DNA from: Rhinopomastus cyanomelas
Lineage: Eukaryota; Chordata; Aves; Bucerotiformes; Rhinopomastidae
Assembly: GCA_013400115.1 (NCBI GenBank)
Contig: VXBP01001155.1
Location: 496,001 to 560,000 of the forward strand
Length of the DNA stretch: 64,000 nucleotides
Direction: 5' to 3'
Shown here piece after piece: positions 11,674-23,704 of this stretch (its first letter is position 1; each line of letters starts with the position of its first letter). The notes under the pieces were generated by a model that saw only the letters and a program-made list of their open reading frames with translations, had not been told where the DNA came from and ran no database searches. The translations under genes were made by a program, and so were the position numbers.

Positions 11674-14010
11674 AGACGTGGTTGATTTCCAAAGTTTCAC
11701 TTACAGAAGTGAAGGGCAAAATCCTGTCCCCATAAAAATTGGTAGTAAAATACTGGAAGTCCACTGCCATTGGTAGTGTTTTTAGCAAACCGCTGATTAA
11801 GCCCAGTTCTCACTAAAGACATCTGGAAGACAAATCATGCCCCATATGCTCTTCCATTGCATTTCCCTCATTTTATATGACTATTTATTGTAAAGAAAGA
11901 TTTCTTTTTTCCCTTGCCTATTCTTACTTTACTGATACATTCTGAGTGAGTACATGATTGGCAATTCTGATTATGTGCTTTGGAAAAAGACTTTCCTGTC
12001 TTTTCAATAAAACTTCAACTAATATTTTCTGAACCTTTTCACGTATTTATTTTAGATACTTTCCAAAAAGCTTTTGGTTCTAAACCATCAAATCTATTTT
12101 GCATTGTTACAAACACTGAACAACTTTGCCTAGCTACCAGCTGCTACTCAGCACAGCTGTTAATATGCCCAACAGCCTTATTCTAGACCATTAAAATAAA
12201 AGAGCACCTATTTTCTCCTACAAGCTACCACCTTTCACCCAAGAAGATGCACAAAATGGACATGGAGTACCATTTACAGGATTAATATTATCCAGTGTTT
12301 ACAGCTAATGGATTTGTGTTACTGCTTCATTTTACAAGACCTCTTTTTGTCTTTTAATTTATCCTCAGGTCTGCTGTTTTATTTTTGTTCCATCATCCTT
12401 ATAAAAGCCATTATTTTTCCATTAGCAAACCTGTTAAATAACTCTTCTTATGCTCTTTGATCTGACCATCAGCCATTTGCATTACACTCAAGAATTTTCA
12501 AATACGAGTTTGCTGAGAGCTACTTCACACACTGTGGTACATTTAATTAACATAAGATGGAAGAAAGGTTTGAAACCATGTTGCTGCTCACTGCTGCCAT
12601 AATAACTCCTGATTTCCTTCTCTTCTATGCAAATCAGGTACAGATATGTTAGTGAAAATGCTGTAAAACTTTCTGTGTTATAGTGGATTAGCTACCTCTC
12701 TCAAAACTTGCAAGAAAATAATTGTACTTAATTTTTGCACCCGGTGTTTTATTGGAAAAAACAAGTCCCTCCAAAAACTGGATCCTAAAAGTACTTTCTG
12801 GGTGAGTTTGTGTTTTCTTGGTTTCACAAGTAATATCCTTTCCCTTTAATAATTTATTTTAATACTGTTCAGCCTAGAAAATGTGTAATTTAACACTTTT
12901 CTCAATGCACATTCCCCTTGCAGCCATTGTGTGACCACAGTCTTGCTTAGCCGTATGCAACAAGCGTTTAGAAAAGAATGCTCAACCGTCAGCGTGTACA
13001 TTACAACGTATCTGTCAGTACTGCCTTAGCACTGAAGCATCCCTGGGCTAGGCGTCTCATTTTGCATACTAGTGAAAAAGATTCTTTTCCATCGCTCACC
13101 TCAGACATCAAAACACCTTTTCCACTCTAGTCTGCAGAGGTTGTGCTGTAACTCGTGTTGTGCAGAGAGATTTAGTGACTCAGAAAGGAACACATAGAGA
13201 ATACCCTATTGTCTTTCATGACTTCATGCCAAGAGAGGAGAATGCTCAGGGGGATTTCATTGTCTTTCTTAGAAACCAAGGTTCTTCTTCTTCTGAGTAA
13301 GACCAAAAAGCACATGTTTAGTAACACTGATTATGTGATGTTCTAATTTCAGGAAGCAGGGAGATACTCTTAAGGAGTTCATGATGCTAAAACATTTCCT
13401 TAAGCTCTTGCTTTAATGGAAAGCGATCTCTGATGTGCTGGATTTCTAGGAAAGCAGCACCTTAGTGCTCTCTACTAGTCTTGTGATGTTTTTTCTTTTA
13501 TTAGCAGAAAGTGACAAGTATTTGCTTTTATTTTCAGAGGAAACAGTCATCTGCCATGCTTGTTTTCTGCAGACAGTCTTACAGAGGCAGCAAAAGAAAG
13601 AGGAAGGGAAGTTTTAAGATCAGGAATAGATAAACAGAGACTGTGATGTATAAATAAAGTCCAAACTCACAGCGTAAGGCAAGAAAGCAAGCTGGACCAC
13701 ATGTGGGATTTTGGTAGAGCTTTTAGAATTGCAATAGACTGTCATTAGAGAGAAAAACACAGGCAGATGTGACCTTCAGGCTGCCGTTGAGTTTGATTTT
13801 CACAATTGGTATACTCTTCTTACACTTGTCCTTTCAGACCATTTATCTGTTTCAAGGTACTTTGCTGAGAAGTAGCATTACGTGATTCCACTGCCATAAT
13901 TTTCTTTTCTGAAAAAAACACTTCTCTGATTTTATGAGACTGAATTTAGTTTCACTGTTTGCTGACCTTTGATGATGTGCCTCCTTCCTATGCAGCATGC
14001 TACATGTTTT
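11674..14010. other. Unique DNA, no gene recognised
   Basis: AT-rich non-coding sequence with no recognised mobile element. The longest open frames are under 90 codons and lack any domain signature. Confidence 0.55.
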
Positions 14011-14030
14011 GTGCGTGTGTGTGTGTGTGT
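14011..14030 (+). repeat. (GT)n microsatellite
   Basis: GTGCGTGTGT followed by five more GT units; ten dinucleotides with one GC interruption. Confidence 0.9.
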
Positions 14031-14420
14031 CTGCTGCACTGCTTTCTCGTACAGGGTGCAAAAGAAAGAAAATGTTGAAGCCCAAATTTTGCTGTGTGGG
14101 TTATTCTCTCTAACCACATGCAAGCATTTATTCTCTAAAGCAGTTTTGCTCTAACCATGTTTAATGCTAGAAGTGAGTTCAAGACAGCGAGAAAATTTGT
14201 TCATTGGTGTTCGGGCCAAAAACTGCCTCAACCCAATATCCATCTTGACGCCAGCTGTAGTTATTGGTAAATGAAAATCTAACTTAAAGTAGTCCTAGGA
14301 CCATGAGACACTGATTTCATATCCTAGATTGCAATAGCCATCTGAGTACATGCACCTTACTACTTTGGAAGAAAGTTTCACTCTGCTACTGCCAAACCTA
14401 GAGAAATCATGTCTCAAGAT

Positions 14421-14496
14421 GTCCTGCATGGGGCTTGAACACATGACCCCAGGAACTCAGAGTCCTGTGTTCTACCAGCTGAGCCAACCAGGTGCC
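14421..14496 (-). pseudogene. tRNA-Lys-like pseudogene
   Basis: The minus strand carries TTGGCTCAGCTGGTAGAACA, matching the tRNA D-arm/A-box pattern, and GTTCAAGCCCC, matching the T-arm/B-box. Between them, CAGGA and TCCTG (14450-14467 on the plus strand) form a five-pair anticodon stem around CTCTGAGT, close to the CTCTTAA loop of tRNA-Lys(CTT). The loop is one base too long, the D stem has a mismatch, and the acceptor arm pairs only over CCTG/CAGG with extra bases before the D arm. There is no T-run terminator directly downstream. I call it a degenerate tRNA gene copy; the head of a tRNA-Lys-derived SINE would look similar, but no SINE body is recognised. Confidence 0.6.
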
Positions 14497-15547
14497 CATC
14501 TGTCACTTTTGGCAAACCACTGATTTGCTAAGAAGTGCTGAAAGGAACCACCCCAGTTGCAGTGCAACAGAGTTCTCTGTAATTGATATCAGGAGTGCAG
14601 GCCACTAAGTTTGAACAACGTGACACTAGAACGATAAACATTTTGACCTGTCTAGTGACCTTTCCTACTCAGGGGTGATTGCTTTTCTGAGATGAAGCTG
14701 CAAAAACTGTTTATCAGCTGAGTGGACTGCAATCTCTGTCTCATTTCATTTCGCCATTAACAGAATTTACCACAGGAGTTACAGTACAGTGACCTGATTC
14801 ATGTGGGAGCTGCTGATACAAAACAGAGTCCTTTTTTTCTACATTTAAGGAAGTGTTTATTACCAATAAATCAATCCCAGAATCAGCTCAAGAACAGAAG
14901 TGTTTGAAATTGCTCCATTATCTTGCAGTCTTTTTCTGTCATTTCCCCAGTTCTGAAAGAAGAGCAAACAGTCACTCCATCTGTTTTGTTTTTTCAATAC
15001 CTTCAAACCCCCAAGGTCCTCTGAAGGGCTTGCATATTATGGGCATTCAAATTGAAGTGTTTAGAGTGTCATTTTTGTTATTTCCTTCTACAAAATCGAA
15101 GCTTCGTATCACTAGTCTTGATCTGCTTCCTCAGAAGTCAATAGGAGCTGTATCAAAACCCTGTGCTGGAGGGTGTGAATCAAATTCTGAAATACTAGCC
15201 GCAGGATTTTTCATTTCTTCTGTTGTTCTGTTCCTCTTCTAAAAAAAAATGCTTTATATCTGCAGAGTTTAGGAGCTCCCTATGGTGTGTTTTCATTTGC
15301 TGTGAAATGGGAGGAGTCAATTAAGAATAATCCCTCTGAGTATCTTTGATTTTCTTAGGGGTTACTTCCAGTACAAGATACAATATTATAGAAGCTGTTT
15401 GTTTTAGCTGAAATAATTTCTTAATGGTATTTAGCATAAGTATGTTGTACTTGAATACCAGAGTATTGTTTCTACTACTTAAACTTTGAGGCACCAGTCG
15501 TGTTAACAATAAATAGACAAATATCCAGTGAGAAAGCTTCTTTGACC
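14497..15547. other. Unique DNA, no gene recognised
   Basis: A 129-codon plus-strand open frame at 14853-15242 has no recognisable motif and no coding context. An A9 run follows at about 15241-15249. Confidence 0.5.
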
Positions 15548-15598
15548 CAGTACATACCATCTCATGGTATGTACTGTCTCAGTGCTGGCCAACAGCAC
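15548..15598. repeat. Two adjacent perfect hairpins at a CR1 boundary
   Basis: CAGTACATACCA (15548-15559) and TGGTATGTACTG (15565-15576) are perfect inverted repeats of 12 bases around a 5-base loop. Five bases later GTGCTG (15582-15587) and CAGCAC (15593-15598) form a second perfect 6-base stem with a 5-base loop. They sit where the 15581-16016 CR1 fragment loses its 3' part. Confidence 0.9.
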
Positions 15599-16016
15599 CA
15601 TCCTCATTGCTTTACGCTGGACTCTCTCCAGCAGCTCCACATCCCTCTTGAACTGAGGGGTCCAGAACTGGGCACAATACTCCAGAGATGGTCTCACCAG
15701 GGTAGAGTAGAGGGGGAGAAGTACCTCTCTCCATCTGCTAACCACGCCCATTCTGATCCACCCCAGGATGCTGTTTGCCCACTTGGCCACAAGAGCACAC
15801 TGCTGGCTAATTGTCATCCTGCTGTCCACCAGGATCCCCAGGTCCCTTTCTGCTCCACTGCTCTCCAACAGGTCAGTCCCCAGCCTATACTGGTACCTGA
15901 GGTTGTTCTTGCCCAGATGCAAGACTCTACACTTACCCTTGTTATACTTCATTAAATTTCTCGCCACCCAGCTCTCCAGCCTGTCCAGGTCTTGCTGCAC
16001 AGTGATGATGGTGACA
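15581..16016 (-). mobile_element. CR1 ORF2 fragment (thumb region), both ends missing
   Basis: The minus strand holds an open frame of about 145 CR1-derived codons. It includes QQDLDRLESWVARNLM, KCRVLHLGKNN, SQQCALVAKWANSILGW and LLPLYSTLVRPSLEYC, the segment after the reverse-transcriptase active site in CR1 ORF2. It stops matching after RDVELLERVQRKAMRM, so the final 100 or so codons, the 3' UTR and the octamer tail are absent. A 3' truncation is unusual for a target-primed insertion and implies later deletion or rearrangement. The open frame continues into unrelated sequence. Confidence 0.9.
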
Positions 16017-16047
16017 TAACTGCCATCAGGGGAGAGACTGGATTTGG

Positions 16048-16172
16048 TATTGGCTTAGTTTTTATATTTGTATATAAATAATTTTATTGTTATTGTTTTC
16101 ATTAAATAATTTTATTGTTATTGTTTTCATTAAATAATTTTGTGCATGATATGAAATATATTATTGGCTTAG
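16048..16172. repeat. 28-bp tandem repeat between 11-bp direct repeats
   Basis: TAAATAATTTTATTGTTATT... repeats with a 28-base period at 16075-16102, 16103-16130 and partially at 16131-16141, the copies being identical. The block is flanked by TATTGGCTTAG at 16048-16058 and again at 16162-16172. Confidence 0.9.
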
Positions 16173-19100
16173 AGATCAAATGATGTCTGTCTACTGTAGC
16201 TATGTCTAACTATAGATACAGTGGATAAAGGAACTGCAGATGCTCAGTGAAAAATTCACATAAGTGATTCAGAATACCTGTTTTTTCAGGAGCACCAGGA
16301 GGCTTCCATTTAATAAGTTGGAAATAAGTAACGATGTAAAAGTGCTAGTAAAAGACAGCTAATACAGGAAAAACTAAAAAGGGATTATTCATCCAAACTC
16401 TGACAGATTTATAAATCAGTTTGGTTGACTGAAAGTGCAATTTCATCGTAGTTCATGATATATCAAGCAGCATCCAGAACAGGAAACTTCATCTCTGTAC
16501 TCCATTGACTTCTCCTTGTATTTACTCTAGTATTTATTCATCCCCATAAAAAATTGATTCAGACTCTTAACCAGCTGAATAGCAACTGTTGAGATGATTC
16601 TTCTCTTGATTTAGTTTCCTGAAATAGTTTATCTTAGGATCAGAAAAGCATGAATGATGGCATAAATGAGAATGAAGGAACCTACAGCTAGTTGCTAGTC
16701 ATATAACTTGTCTGAGCAGCAGTGTGGCATTATTTCTGCTGAACCATACTGCCAAAATGACATCCTAATATTCAGTACTTTTAACGTAATCACCATTATG
16801 CTGCATAATTCTTAGAATCAACATGTATTGAGACATGTAGTATAGGTAAAATTGATTTTTATTCTCCCTGTTTCCTGATATTTCGTTTACATGGTTATAA
16901 TCTGATGTGATACTGAACAGCATTTAGCATTATCGGATTCAGGTTCCTGAAATTCAGGTTCCTCAGTTACTGCTATTGTCATTGCAGGACCCAGGAAAAA
17001 GTAAAGGGAAAATTATGATATTCAAAGGACAAATGGTTTCTATAATCTTGAGCAATTCTATATACAGTATGTACTTTCCTCCTTCAGCATTTGTATAGAG
17101 CTTTTCCCTCTCCATTTGAAAGAGCTGTTGCTCTGATCATGTTCCTGTTTTTCACAGCAGGCCTACAGAATCCCTCCTGCTGCCTACGCAGGGTTACCAA
17201 ATTGGACCTATTACACTGTTCCCGTATGCAGAGTGACATGCAATCAGTAAAAACTCCTTTTGTTTATACTGTTAATAACAGATGTTGCTCTGCTACATCG
17301 CACATGCTGTTTAATATTATCAAAACAATTATTCATTTATTCATATTTGTGCGGTGTGTGCAAGCTGGCATTGCGGAACTTGCAGACACTGCCTTCATGA
17401 ATGCATAAACAGAAATGCATGTCATGTATAATAAATTGCCCCCCATTCCCATCAACATGTTTAATCTTATATCTAAAAATCTGATGATTACTTTATTGCT
17501 AACATTGACAAGGGGGTGACAGGCAGAACTGGGCATGTGAAAAAGCTACTGAAATAGCAATGGGCCCCTTCTTGCAGGGAACTGTGGTCTAAGCACGAAG
17601 AAAGCACGCTTTGCTTTGTCAGGGTCCAGGGACAAACGCTCCAATGTTAGTTCATGCTTCTTCCCTTGGTATCCTCAGTCCTCCTCCAAAAGAAAAACAC
17701 AAGGCAGAAAAACAGTTCAAGTGTTGGTTTGATTCCTTTGATTGAATTAACAGGGGCTCATTTTAATTGAATTAACTAGTGGGATAACAGCATGACTGAA
17801 TTTTAAAGTATAATTAAAGGATTCATCTTGTACTTAATGACAATGGGATAGAAAATTACCTCAGAACAGACGTTACGCAAGTTGCCTGTTTTCCCATTAT
17901 AGATGTGCAGTTTCAGGTAACATGGTCATTAAACCTTCTGTAAATGGTAGAAGGTTCTGAACAAAACTTATTGGGCTAAAGGAAATCAGTTTATGCTCTT
18001 GTAACCTTAACATATTTACATTGTTCATGATGACACGCTATCATTTCCTCTGTTTGGATGTAGGACCTCTTGGTTTTTAAATTATTACAAATTTTTCTTC
18101 AAATACAGGTAGATGTTTTGCACATGAAAATGGAATCTTCCAGAAGGTTTATGCTCCTGATAGTATATTTGTGTTCTAAAGAAGGAGGATATTTTCCTCA
18201 TTTTTTTAATCAGAAATCAGATTTTCTTACTAATGAGGTAAAACAATATTTTCTATTCCCTCCTCTTTCAGCATCACCTCAACTGGAAAAATGAGACAAA
18301 CTTATCTTTACAGGCTTATGGTAGTTAAACAAAACTTAAGGAAGAAATTTGTCCATGAAGAAAATGGTTTGAAGTGAACAGAATTTGACCCCCTCAGGTC
18401 TTAAGGTAACAGCATTTCCTAGAAGTATATTCAGAAAATAATTAGCAGGTACCTGATACAATCTGCAAGCCTGCAAGCCAGCAGTCAGGATGTTTATCAT
18501 TAACCTTTGGAGCTGGATGATCTAATGCAAGGACGATAGAGGTTACTATAGGGAGGATAGAATGATCTCTATCTTTCAGTTTCTTTGGAGTTTGGCTTGC
18601 AAAATCTGGGCTCTCTGTTGACTACATTATTGATTTTTTTTTTTTTATTTACTACAAAACATTGCTTTTCAGACATTCTCTTTCTGGATTTCAATGACCT
18701 TCTTTTCTTTGCACTGTTGTTGTTCACTGCTATCAGGAGTGCTCAGCAGAACTTTAACACTAAATTAGACTGCTGTAAATCGGTGGTGACATTTCCTATG
18801 TTGCTGGAAAGCTGTATGGTCTTTTTTTTTCCTGAAACGTATGTGTCTAGAGTTATCTGAGATACTGTGGTGTATACAAGACATCATCAGAGGTGAATAC
18901 ATCACTGTATAATTACACTGGAAGTGTACATATGCTTAGACCCAGATGACTGAATCAAATCCCAAATATGACAGAAAAAGAAGAGTGAAATAAGAGTATG
19001 AATAGTTCCCATTATCTGTTCACCCAAATGCTTTCATGACTTCTGAGTTTCAATTGTCAAAGACATCGTCTGGCAATAACTTCCACAATGAAATCACAAG

Positions 19101-19175
19101 CTGGGTAGAAATTTTTATTGCTTTTGAAACATTTACTTGTGAAGTCAATCTATTCTTATTATTTCATGCACTTTT
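16173..19175. other. Unique DNA, no gene recognised
   Basis: Contains a local duplication of ATTCAGGTTCCT near 16937-16966 and a T-run near 18628-18642. No domain-bearing open frame and no CR1 sequence is seen. Confidence 0.55.
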
Positions 19176-19250
19176 CATAGAATCATAAGGGATTGGAAGG
19201 GACCTTGAAAGATCATCTAGTCCAATCCCCCTGCCAGAGCATGCTCACCT
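19176..19250 (-). mobile_element. Short CR1 3'-tail insertion
   Basis: CATAGAATCATAAGGGATTGGAAGG, then CATCTAGTCCAATCCCCCTG, is a near-consensus young CR1 3' UTR on the minus strand. Only about 75 bp of the 3' end is present. Confidence 0.9.
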
Positions 19251-19361
19251 GACTGTTAAACTTTAATCGTTTAACAAAATAATGCTTTAGTTTCAATTTG
19301 AAGTAGAAATTACTTCTAACTTATTTGCTTCCCTTCAGCACAGTTGTACATGGAGCAGCTC

Positions 19362-20086
19362 ACTGGGCAAGAACAACCCCAGGTACCAGTGTAAGCTGGG
19401 GATTGACCTGTTGGAGAATAGTTTAGGAGAAAGGGACCTGGGGGTCCTGGTGGGCAGCAGGATGACTATGAGCCAGCAGTGTGCTCTTGTGGCCAAGAGG
19501 GCCAACAGCATCCTGGGGTGGATCAGAATGGGGGTGGTTAGCAGATCAAGAGAGGTTCTTCTCCCCCTCTACTCTGCACTGGTGAGACCACACCTGGAGT
19601 GTCCAGTTCAAGAGGGATGTGGAGCTGCTGGAGAGGATCCAGCATAGGGCAACAAGGATGATGAAGGAGGTGGAACATCTCCCTTATGAGGAAAGGCTGA
19701 GGGAGCTGGGTCTGTTTAGCTTGGAGAAGAGGAGACTTAGGGGTGACCTCATTAATGTCTATAAGTATTTGAAGGGTAGGTGTCAGGAGAATGGAGCTGG
19801 GCTCTTCTCAATGTCATCTATCGATAGGACAAGAGGCAATGGTTGTAAGCTAGAACATAGGAGGTCCCATATCAATCTGAGAAGGAACTTCTTCCCAGTG
19901 AGCATGACAGAGCACTGGAACAGGCTGCCCAGGGGGGTTGTGGAGTCTCCTTCTCTGGAGACATTTAAGACCTGCCTGGATGTGTTCCTGTGTGATTTGG
20001 TGTAGGTGATCCTGCTGTGTCGGGGGATTGGACTAGATGATCTTTCAAGGTCCCTTCCAATCCTTAATGATTCTGTGATTCTGTGA
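19362..20086 (+). mobile_element. CR1 3' half, near-complete 3' end
   Basis: Starts at CTGGGCAAGAACAACCCCAGG and runs through the ORF2 thumb and C-terminal region to the 3' UTR and octamers ending near 20086. Residues include LGVLVGSRMTMSQQCALVAK and LLPLYSALVRPHLE, then RLRELGLFSLEKRRLRGDLI and EHWNRLPRGVVESPS, with the ORF ending CDLV-stop. A deletion of about 28 bases near 19600 (after CACCTGGAGTG) shifts the frame, splitting it into 19411-19647 and 19619-20005. The element is 5'-truncated and lies tail-out opposite the short minus-strand copy 110 bp upstream. Confidence 0.92.
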
Positions 20087-21098
20087 ACAGTCTGTAACAG
20101 CCAGTAACATTTTCCTGCTTCATTTTTCTATAAAACATGTAAGCAGTCTGAATTTCAGGATTATGTATACTCACTAGCATGGAATACTTCTTGTCTCTTT
20201 GTTAAAGACAAATTCAGATGTGCAACATTATTTACATAGCTATATTTTATTCCGGTGTCTCTCCAGTTATCAACAGGGATGTTGTCTGCCATCGTGGTGA
20301 CGTTTTTTCCAACTTGATTTCCAACTTGATTCAATTCATGTTTTGCAAAGGCCTTCCTAGATTTAACCAAATATATCAATCATTTGGGTCATTTACTCTT
20401 TTGCTTTTGGATTTGTGGATAACTTAAAATATGTGATCTTAATACAGAACGTTTTGGAAACACATTTATTAGTCATGTAACATGATGAAAAATGACCCTG
20501 AATTCACTACTGCAATTTTCTGATTGCTTTTGCCGCATGGATGAAGCACAGTATTCTTGTAAGTTCAGGTGATTTTATATAGGCATACCTGAAGCTTTTA
20601 TCAAGCATGAAGAGATACCATTTAGTTCAGATATGAAGAACTGGCAGCATTATAAAAGCATTGTTGCAAAGCTTATTTACACAAAATGAAGCCCTTAACC
20701 ACTCCTCATCAAAGCACTCAGGAAATGGTCTGTGTTTATACAAATGGTGTTTCGGGGAGAAAAGCAAGCAAATATCTACTGATGCATACATTTACATTGT
20801 AGTGATTTCAAAACCAATTTAAGCTTCTGGATGTGTGTTTAGTAAACAAAGTACTCCGAGTTCTAGGCTTATATTTGCATAACTGCCATTATCTAAGCCA
20901 AATAATTCACTGGTAGCACTAGCTGCAAAAGAAAAACACATCACATTGCACAGCTTCTGGGCTCACCAAAGTATTGTTGACCCTTACCTTCATTCAAATG
21001 AACACTGCAAAATTACCAATGTCTACGAGTTTACTGGTGGCTTCACTGACTTTTTGGCAAATGTCTTCATAAGTACTACATAGGTCATATGCATATTT
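20087..21098. other. Unique DNA, no gene recognised
   Basis: No recognisable repeat or coding signature; open frames are under 75 codons. Confidence 0.55.
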
Positions 21099-21309
21099 AG
21101 AATCATAGAATCATAGAACCATTACGGACTGGAAGGGACCTCGAAAGATCATCTAGTCCAATCCGCCTGCATCAGCAGGATCACCTAAACCAAGTCACAC
21201 AGGAACCTATCCAGTCGGGTCTTGAATATCTCCAGTGAAGGAGACTCCACAACCCCCCTGGGCAGCCTGTTCCAGTGCTCCGTCACCCTCACCGTGAAGA
21301 AGTTCCTTT
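21099..21309 (-). mobile_element. Young CR1 3' end
   Basis: Octamer tail AGAATCATAGAATCATAGAACC, then the full 3' UTR and the last 35 or so codons of ORF2 on the minus strand (GGAGACTCCACAACCCCCCTG and CAGCCTGTTCCAGTGCTCCG). It stops at GAAGAAGTTCCTTT. It is close in sequence to the other young copies. Confidence 0.92.
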
Positions 21310-23704
21310 AAGCACACACTAGAATCCAGTTTTGCTTCACCTGATTCCTATGATAAAACTGCATTGAATGTGTTGGCTGCAGGTGATGTCATAATAATTA
21401 CGGAAAACCCCCCCATAATCTATGTTTTATTCCTATGTAAGACCCTGACTCTTGGGTATGTGATAGCCTTCCTATCAATGCAGACCATCCTCAATGCTCT
21501 TTTTTTCATTCTAAAGAGAATGGGAAGAATTTGAAACCCCTTCAGATTAGTTCCTGTGTATTTTCCCATCACCAAATACAGCTATTTACCTACACTTGCA
21601 CTCCACAACATTTATGTGCCATGCATCTTTTAGAATACATTGAGATAGCATCAGCCAACACATTTAGTGACAGTGTGTTATCAAAAAAGTAATTGTGATG
21701 TGTGTGATGAGAACAGAAGTTAAGCCAGTACTTCAAGCAGCAATAAACTATAGAAGACCATATAAATTTTAAATGAAGGAATTCCTGCTTAGACAAACAT
21801 TTTCAAATTATAGGACTGCTTCTGACACAGGTTAAACAGATGAACACCCATGCCCACAAAAAGATAACACAGATGAGTGGGTTATCAGATTTCCAGCTCT
21901 GAAAAATGGCTATAATAATAGTGATACTATTCCACATGCCCCTGAGAGCTTTTAAAGGTGTGAGAGTATTATTGCAGTCATACTACAGTCTGGGAAATGG
22001 AATCATAAAGAGGTTAAATAAATGTTGCTCCAGGTTAAGCATGAAATCAGTACAGCACTTCAAACAAAGAGTAAATTCCCCGTATCATTCACTGTTGTGA
22101 GCACTAAGTTTAAACACAGCATCTGCTGAACCCTTGCTGGATGTATATAAGTTGCAGGCTGCTAACTGTCCTTAGACCTCAGGCATGAACTAAACATTGG
22201 CTGAAAGAGTGTGGCTTGAGGTGTTTGCAGATGAGTAGCATGCTTGGCCCTCACAAAGTCCCAGCAGTCTTAAAAACAAGCTTAGAACTTGCTAAGCACT
22301 AGAAGCTTTGAGCTTTAAGTTCAGGGTCTGTGTGTGCATTTAGTACATGCTGCTTGCACTGAAACCTTCAGGCTCTTAAGAACCAGCATGACCCAATAGC
22401 TACCAGTTAGGCATGCTGGTGGCATTCATTCTGTCCTAAGAACATTTGTTTTCCCAGGGGAGTAACCTTTTTGCCTTGAAATTTATGTCAAACCATAAAA
22501 GGTTACAAGGATTATGATTTTTCAGAGGGATTGCTCCACTTTTTCATGACTTCAGCGACAAATACCTCAAGCTAAAAATATTTTAATTTACCCCATCATG
22601 TTTATGTTTTTTTGTTTCCTCTCTCTTCCAGAAGGTTTAATTCCATTAGCATGTCACTGCCAGAAAAGTATAAAGCTTCTCCAATAAAACGATCACTTCA
22701 TAACAAATACTCTTACATTGTCCATCTCCCTTGTGGTAACTTCTATTAAGCACTGATAAATATTAAAAATACACCAAATCTAAATTTCATCTTATAAATT
22801 ATTATAAGAAGTAAAGCTTTGATCAAGATGTCTATGTGAATTTAATATTTGCCTCATTCAGTTTTAGTTTGAATTTTTCTTCTAATTAAAATGTAGCAAA
22901 ACCTTACTGAGTGACACATTATATCTCTGTTTGCATAAAAGATTGTAGTGCTTTCAGTTGTTAATTTAATTTTGGTATTACCAGGTTTTTATCCTGAGGC
23001 CATACAGATAGGAGTGCAAGGTCAGACCAACTCTAAAACTCTAGCTGCTGCATTCAGTTCTGCCTTGACTTGTTGACAGCAGCCGCTGATATGGATCTTT
23101 CACAAAGCTGACCCTTGTTTGCTGCCACTACTGGGAAATTTCTATTGTAAGGGAACCCTCAGAACCTAAACCAAAGGTCACCCTTGTTCCAGCACAAGGC
23201 ATCTAGTTCCCATAATTGAAAACATTCATTAAGCTCTTTAGTTAATGTACCTGTGTTTTTATTTGAGAACTCATTAACTATTGTACACATCATAAGACGT
23301 TTTTAGAGCTACAGGGGAACTGTCTCACTATGTGTATGTGTGGGCTGTAAAAGGAAAGAAAATAATGAGTAGTTGTTCTCCAGGAATGAGATTCATACAG
23401 TCAAGGCCATGGCAATGACAGAAGAACGCAATAAAGCCAGAAAATTAACAATTGCTTACTATGTTCTGTCTACCAGGGATAATTTGTTAGTGGAGTTTTC
23501 CATATGTGGACAATAGAAAGCAACAATTTTTTCATCTCTAGCTATTCCTTTTGTAATGTTTGCAATGTATTCCTGGAGTTTAGAAACAGCATAAAATGAA
23601 AAGAGCTCATATTTTACCAAAGGCATAATATTTAGTGTATTTTGAGCCAAAACATGATAATGCAGTAGCCATGGATGGGATCATGCATTTCTGGTCATTA
23701 TGTT
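21310..23704. other. Unique DNA, no gene recognised
   Basis: AT-rich non-coding sequence. No CR1, LTR or RNA gene recognised, and no open frame over about 70 codons. Confidence 0.55.

Noticed and set aside
11469..11788. Charged and serine-rich open frames on opposite strands
   Set aside because: Direct products of the purine tract.
14853..15242. 129-codon plus-strand open frame
   Set aside because: No motif, no coding context, no repeat relationship.
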